Part shown: positions 5,319 to 8,385 of the stretch, in pieces
How positions within the stretch are numbered: the first letter of the stretch is position 1
Layout of the letters: each line of letters begins with the position of its first letter
Assembly: GCA_030609445.1 (NCBI GenBank)
Contig: JAUWCF010000030.1
Location: 1 to 8,385, forward strand
DNA length: 8,385 bases
From: Thermoplasmatota archaeon
GTDB taxonomy: Archaea; Thermoplasmatota; E2; DHVEG-1
Reading direction: 5' to 3'
The notes under the pieces: model-generated
The model's database searches: none
Told to the model about the DNA's origin: nothing
The model's input: the letters and a program-made list of their open reading frames with translations, nothing else
Made by a program: the position numbers and the translations under genes

Positions 5319-6449
5319 ATGATAGAAAGAAAGAAAATACAAGAAATAGTTGATTCATACGATAATAAACATATTACTATTGGTGTTTTAGGTGGACATT
5401 CGGCACTTGATGTCTGTCGTGGTGCTAAAAAACATGGGTTTAGGACTCTAGCGGTCTGTCAGAAAGGAAGAGAAAAAACATATACGAAATATTACAAAAC
5501 CCGCGATGATGGTCGGGGCTGTATTGATGAGACAATTGTACTTGATAAGTTTTCAGATATAACAAAACCTAATGTTCAAGAACAACTTCGAGAACTCAAT
5601 ACGATCTTTATTCATAACCGATATTTCTGGGTGTATTTTGATTTTCGTGATATCGAAAATAACTTTATGGTACCAATCTACGGTACTCGATCTATGTTGA
5701 AGCTTGAGGAAAGAGATGTACCTAAGAATCAGTATTATCTTTTGGAAAAAGCAGGGATACGTTTTCCTAAGCTAATTAAATCACCAAAAGATATTGACAG
5801 ACTAGTAATTGTTAAAGTAAATGAAGCAATCCGAGGGTATGAGCGAGCGTTTTTTTATGCAACAAGCTTTGATGATTATAAAAAGAAATCTGATGAACTA
5901 CTTTCAAAAAAAATGATTACAAAAGAAGCACTTGATCAGGCAGTAATTGAAGAATACATTATTGGAGCACAAGTTAATTTTAATTATTTTTATTCAGCAG
6001 TTGATGACGAGCTTGAAATCATGGGTACTGATACAAGAAGACAGACAAATCTTGATGGCCTCATCCGACTTCCTGCAAATGAACAACTTGAAGTATTGAA
6101 ATATATGAAGCCGAAAATCATTGAGACAGGACATATTGCTGCAACAACAAAAGAATCTATTATTGAGAAAATATTTGTTCTTGGAGAAAAGTTTGTAAAA
6201 ACCACTAAGAAGGAATGCCCTCCCGGAATCATCGGTCCGTTTGCGTTACAGGGAGCAATTGCTGCAGATAAAGGAAAAGAAGAAATGGTTGTCTTTGATG
6301 TCTCAATGAGGATACCTGGTAGTCCCTTGACTCGATTTACACCACATTCAGGATATCTATATGGTGATTCTATTAGTTATGGTGAACGGATTGCTATGGA
6401 GATAAAAAAAGCAATTGAGAAAAATAAACTTAAAGAGATTGTTACGTAG
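5319..6449 (+). CDS. purP: PurP family: formate-dependent FAICAR synthetase (ATP-grasp)
   Basis: This 376-residue protein belongs to the archaeal PurP family, whose characterised member uses ATP and formate to turn AICAR into FAICAR, the next-to-last step of IMP synthesis. It has the PurP N-terminal domain (about 1-125, with GVLGGHSALDVCRGAKKHGF at 22-41, including H27, and the GREKTYTKYYKTR segment) and an ATP-grasp C-terminal part (about 130-376, VIVKVNEAIRGYERAFF, VIEEYIIGAQVNFNYFYS, PPGIIGPFALQGA, VVFDVSMRIPGSP). It belongs to the subgroup I recall from Thermococcales-type proteins. It differs from the Methanocaldococcus type, which reads GSHTSLH at the first motif and has a GGRGYF loop where this one has IRGYERAFF. 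Formyl transfer is therefore likely but not certain for this subtype. It is probably co-transcribed with thrS and ends in a hairpin terminator. Confidence 0.88.
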   Translation: MIERKKIQEIVDSYDNKHITIGVLGGHSALDVCRGAKKHGFRTLAVCQKGREKTYTKYYKTRDDGRGCIDETIVLDKFSDITKPNVQEQLRELNTIFIHNRYFWVYFDFRDIENNFMVPIYGTRSMLKLEERDVPKNQYYLLEKAGIRFPKLIKSPKDIDRLVIVKVNEAIRGYERAFFYATSFDDYKKKSDELLSKKMITKEALDQAVIEEYIIGAQVNFNYFYSAVDDELEIMGTDTRRQTNLDGLIRLPANEQLEVLKYMKPKIIETGHIAATTKESIIEKIFVLGEKFVKTTKKECPPGIIGPFALQGAIAADKGKEEMVVFDVSMRIPGSPLTRFTPHSGYLYGDSISYGERIAMEIKKAIEKNKLKEIVT

Positions 6450-6452
6450 GAC

Positions 6453-6476
6453 AAATAATTGGCCTAATTGTTTTTT
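6453..6476 (+). terminator. Hairpin and T-run terminator of purP
   Basis: AAATAATT (6453-6460) pairs with AATTGTTT (6466-6473) as an 8-bp stem with one T-G pair and a GGCCT loop, running straight into six T residues (6471-6476) just 3 bp after the purP stop. It resembles a bacterial intrinsic terminator. The remaining convergent gap to 6556 is AT-rich and I see no gene in it. Confidence 0.55.
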
Positions 6477-6556
6477 CATGAATAATATCTAATAAAACCT
6501 GTTTTCAAATAATAAAATATTAATTCCATGAGTAGTATTAGTAATGTAAATCTATC

Positions 6557-8266
6557 TTACTTGGCTAAATCTATTATGTTTAATTCATCCTCGTTATTTT
6601 CTTCAGTAGGCCATCCATCATATATTTGAGGATGTTGAGTCTCTAATGTTCTGTATCTAATAAAACTATACAGAGTAGACCGGATCATAACAGGCAATTT
6701 AGCATAGCTGAATGTTTCTTCTGCAGAAACGAAATTATCATTATTTTTATCAGCACGACCATTAAGACCTTTAGTAAAATAATAAGGAAACCGCCAACGC
6801 ATTCTTGCAAATAAAGGACCACCTAGTTCTTCTACATCACAACCTGTTAACACTACACGGCCAGATTTACAGAGATCGCTGCTGCCATCAATAAATTCAC
6901 CTGCATGACAAGAATCGATGACAATGACGATATTTTTTGATTTCAATTTATCAAATTCAACCGCAAGTTCATCATCTAATATACAATTATCCCAAGTTTC
7001 CCAATCACAATCAAAAGGAATGATGAAACCATCTTTTCCATCGGGTTCATCTAAGGGAGGTTGATCATCCATGTAATACCCATGTGAATTAGAAAAGAAA
7101 AATATTACATCGTCCTCATCTTCACCACTTTCATTTAACCATTGGAATGAACCTATTATTGCTTCTTTTGTTGCTTCTTCTTCGAGTAAGACCTTAATAT
7201 TTGCATCATTCCACCCATGGTTAATCAGTACATTATAAACAGCTTTTAAATCTCTTGAACATTGGATGATTTGATGTGGGTTAATACCTACGGCAGAAAT
7301 TACAGCCCAATATTTTGTGTCTCCATCACCAAAACTCCAGTTATATGGGATACCATCATCTCGCCCAATAATATCATATGGTTCTGATACCGGATGCCTA
7401 TCAAAGTTAAATCCAAAAAATCCGGGGATATGTTTCGGACCGATACCTACCCAGTCGTCCCAATAGTTGGCATCCCAGCTATTTCTGGACGGAGAAAAAC
7501 GTGGAACATTAAAACGTGTTACTGCTTGCCTTGAATTATTAATGAAGTTGTTACGATTTATGATATTCTTTGAATGCCACAGTTTTATTCCAAAAAAGTT
7601 GTTTGAGATGATATTATCAGAAAATGTATTTTCGTTACTCATCCCTGTATTCCTTACATCAATACCATTCCTGTTGTTAGAGAGGTTGTTAAAAGAGATG
7701 GTATTGTTACTGCCAGAAAAAAAAGCTATTCCAGAATAATTACTATCTCTGATGACATTATTTATGATATTATTGTTATTGGACGCATAGATGAATATGC
7801 CATCGTGGTTATTTGTAATGATATTATCAGAGATGGTATTGTAATCAGAATGAATTTCAATTCCAACATCATAACATAATTGTCCAGTGGTTTGCCCGCT
7901 ATATCGTATGGTAAACCCGGATAGGAGTACGCCATCTCCTTGAGGACGAATATGAACAACATCACATCTTTCTTTAACGCCACCATCAATAATGGTAGTA
8001 TGTTTATCCTCACCGATGAGATTTATTGTTTTATCTACGAATAAATTCTCATAGTACGTACCATTGAAAACAAAGATTGTATCTCTATTGCTAGAGTCGT
8101 TTATTGCATCTTGGATTTTGCTATAGTTACTAGGACCAGTTCCACCGACATAGAGAGTATTTCCACCAAAAGTACCTGTGGAAATTTCATTACTCAGAAT
8201 TGAATAAGGTACACTAGATATGACAAGGAATACTATGATTCCAACTGCTAAAGATTTCTTTAACAA
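6557..8266 (-). CDS. Secreted NosD-like beta-helix protein with C-terminal caspase-like peptidase domain
   Basis: This is a 569-residue exported protein counted from TTG 8266, chosen because GGGAG lies 5 nt upstream; an in-frame TTG at 8278 would add four residues. A signal peptide (KK, then a hydrophobic run to about residue 24) opens it. Residues about 36-256 are a right-handed beta-helix of roughly 22-residue Asn-rich turns (NTISDNIITNN, GIFIYASNNNNIINN), like NosD/CASH carbohydrate-binding proteins, ending in SRNSWDANYWDDW. A WSFGDGD piece (308-316) follows, then a clan CD peptidase domain (about 318-536). Its catalytic pair is H395 (FFFSNSHGYY) and C453 (IVIVIDSCHAGEF), with the VYNVLINHGW and VLLEEEATKEAI helices in front. 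An EF-hand-like loop lies at 506-517. There is no C-terminal membrane anchor, so it is probably released or bound to surface sugars. Substrate unknown. It is convergent with purP and unrelated to it. Confidence 0.88.
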   Translation of the reverse strand: MLKKSLAVGIIVFLVISSVPYSILSNEISTGTFGGNTLYVGGTGPSNYSKIQDAINDSSNRDTIFVFNGTYYENLFVDKTINLIGEDKHTTIIDGGVKERCDVVHIRPQGDGVLLSGFTIRYSGQTTGQLCYDVGIEIHSDYNTISDNIITNNHDGIFIYASNNNNIINNVIRDSNYSGIAFFSGSNNTISFNNLSNNRNGIDVRNTGMSNENTFSDNIISNNFFGIKLWHSKNIINRNNFINNSRQAVTRFNVPRFSPSRNSWDANYWDDWVGIGPKHIPGFFGFNFDRHPVSEPYDIIGRDDGIPYNWSFGDGDTKYWAVISAVGINPHQIIQCSRDLKAVYNVLINHGWNDANIKVLLEEEATKEAIIGSFQWLNESGEDEDDVIFFFSNSHGYYMDDQPPLDEPDGKDGFIIPFDCDWETWDNCILDDELAVEFDKLKSKNIVIVIDSCHAGEFIDGSSDLCKSGRVVLTGCDVEELGGPLFARMRWRFPYYFTKGLNGRADKNNDNFVSAEETFSYAKLPVMIRSTLYSFIRYRTLETQHPQIYDGWPTEENNEDELNIIDLAK

Positions 8267-8300
8267 GCAGACTCCCAATAATGTAATAGATTAGCATGCC

Positions 8301-8319
8301 TTAAATTTTTCTATAAAAA
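8301..8319 (-). promoter_or_regulatory. Putative TATA box for the beta-helix/peptidase gene
   Basis: On the minus strand, TATTTTTATAG and then AAAAATTTAAGG form two overlapping TATA-like stretches. The nearer (about 8301-8306) predicts a transcript start close to 8278-8281 and the farther one near 8290. Both place the GGGAG site and TTG 8266 at the very beginning of the message. Motif-only evidence in AT-rich DNA; I see nothing else in 8320-8385. Confidence 0.35.
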
Positions 8320-8385
8320 TACTATTTTACATGTTACAGTTTCAGCAGATGTCTAAGTATCGGGAACATATTTAGATGATTCTCT

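Noticed and set aside
7467..7739. Plus-strand open frame of 90 codons opposite the beta-helix region
   Set aside because: It is antisense to a clear NosD-like repeat domain; the open frame follows from the repetitive Asn/Ile-rich codons.
7608..7831. Short direct DNA repeats such as ATGATATTATCAGA (7608-7621 and 7818-7831), considered as a CRISPR or satellite array
   Set aside because: The copies fall in register with the beta-helix turns of the encoded protein and are imperfect and unevenly spaced. They reflect coding of repeated NTISDNII-like turns, not an array.
8279..8385. Possible partial gene at the right edge
   Set aside because: I found no sustained open frame with a ribosome site on either strand. 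The segment fits a promoter region for the minus-strand gene.

Overview
The window reads as a low-GC euryarchaeal chromosome fragment. Evidence for archaea is a run of archaeal/eukaryotic-type genes (RNase P protein 4, S19e, a PDCD5-like protein, L39e, L31e, aIF6), an archaeal-type threonyl-tRNA synthetase with its own N-terminal editing domain, PurP (an archaeal purine enzyme), TATA-like boxes about 25 bp before likely transcript starts, and T-rich terminators. The secreted beta-helix/caspase-like protein at the right end, with its low-complexity Asn-rich style, resembles proteins I associate with uncultured Thermoplasmata-related lineages (for example MBG-D). That lineage assignment is inference from memory, not a search result.

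Layout, left to right. (1) 73-258: a 61-residue conserved-looking protein of unknown function with its own promoter and terminator. (2) 373-702: RNase P protein component 4. (3) 829-3132: a tightly packed translation cluster, S19e > PDCD5-like > L39e > L31e > aIF6, with gaps of 0-42 bp and probably one transcript. L31e carries an extra tail of about 115 residues that is extremely lysine-rich at the end. (4) 3133-3381: a 249-bp non-coding gap with T-tracts, a TATA-like box, then a GC-rich segment that can fold (possibly as a pseudoknot) directly ahead of thrS. (5) 3382-5259: thrS, followed after 59 bp by purP (5319-6449), which ends in a hairpin plus T-run. (6) 6557-8266, minus strand, convergent with purP: an exported protein with an N-terminal NosD-like beta-helix and a C-terminal clan CD (caspase-like) peptidase domain holding a visible His/Cys dyad and an EF-hand-like calcium loop.

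How the parts work together. Everything from 373 to 5259 serves RNA processing and translation: tRNA 5' maturation, ribosomal proteins of both subunits, the subunit anti-association factor, and tRNA-Thr charging with proofreading. purP belongs to de novo purine synthesis. The minus-strand gene is functionally separate and is the accessory part of the window. I see no mobile element, CRISPR array, tRNA, rRNA or defence cassette. The points most worth a second look are the beta-helix/caspase-like protein with its calcium loop, the L31e tail, and the structured leader before thrS.
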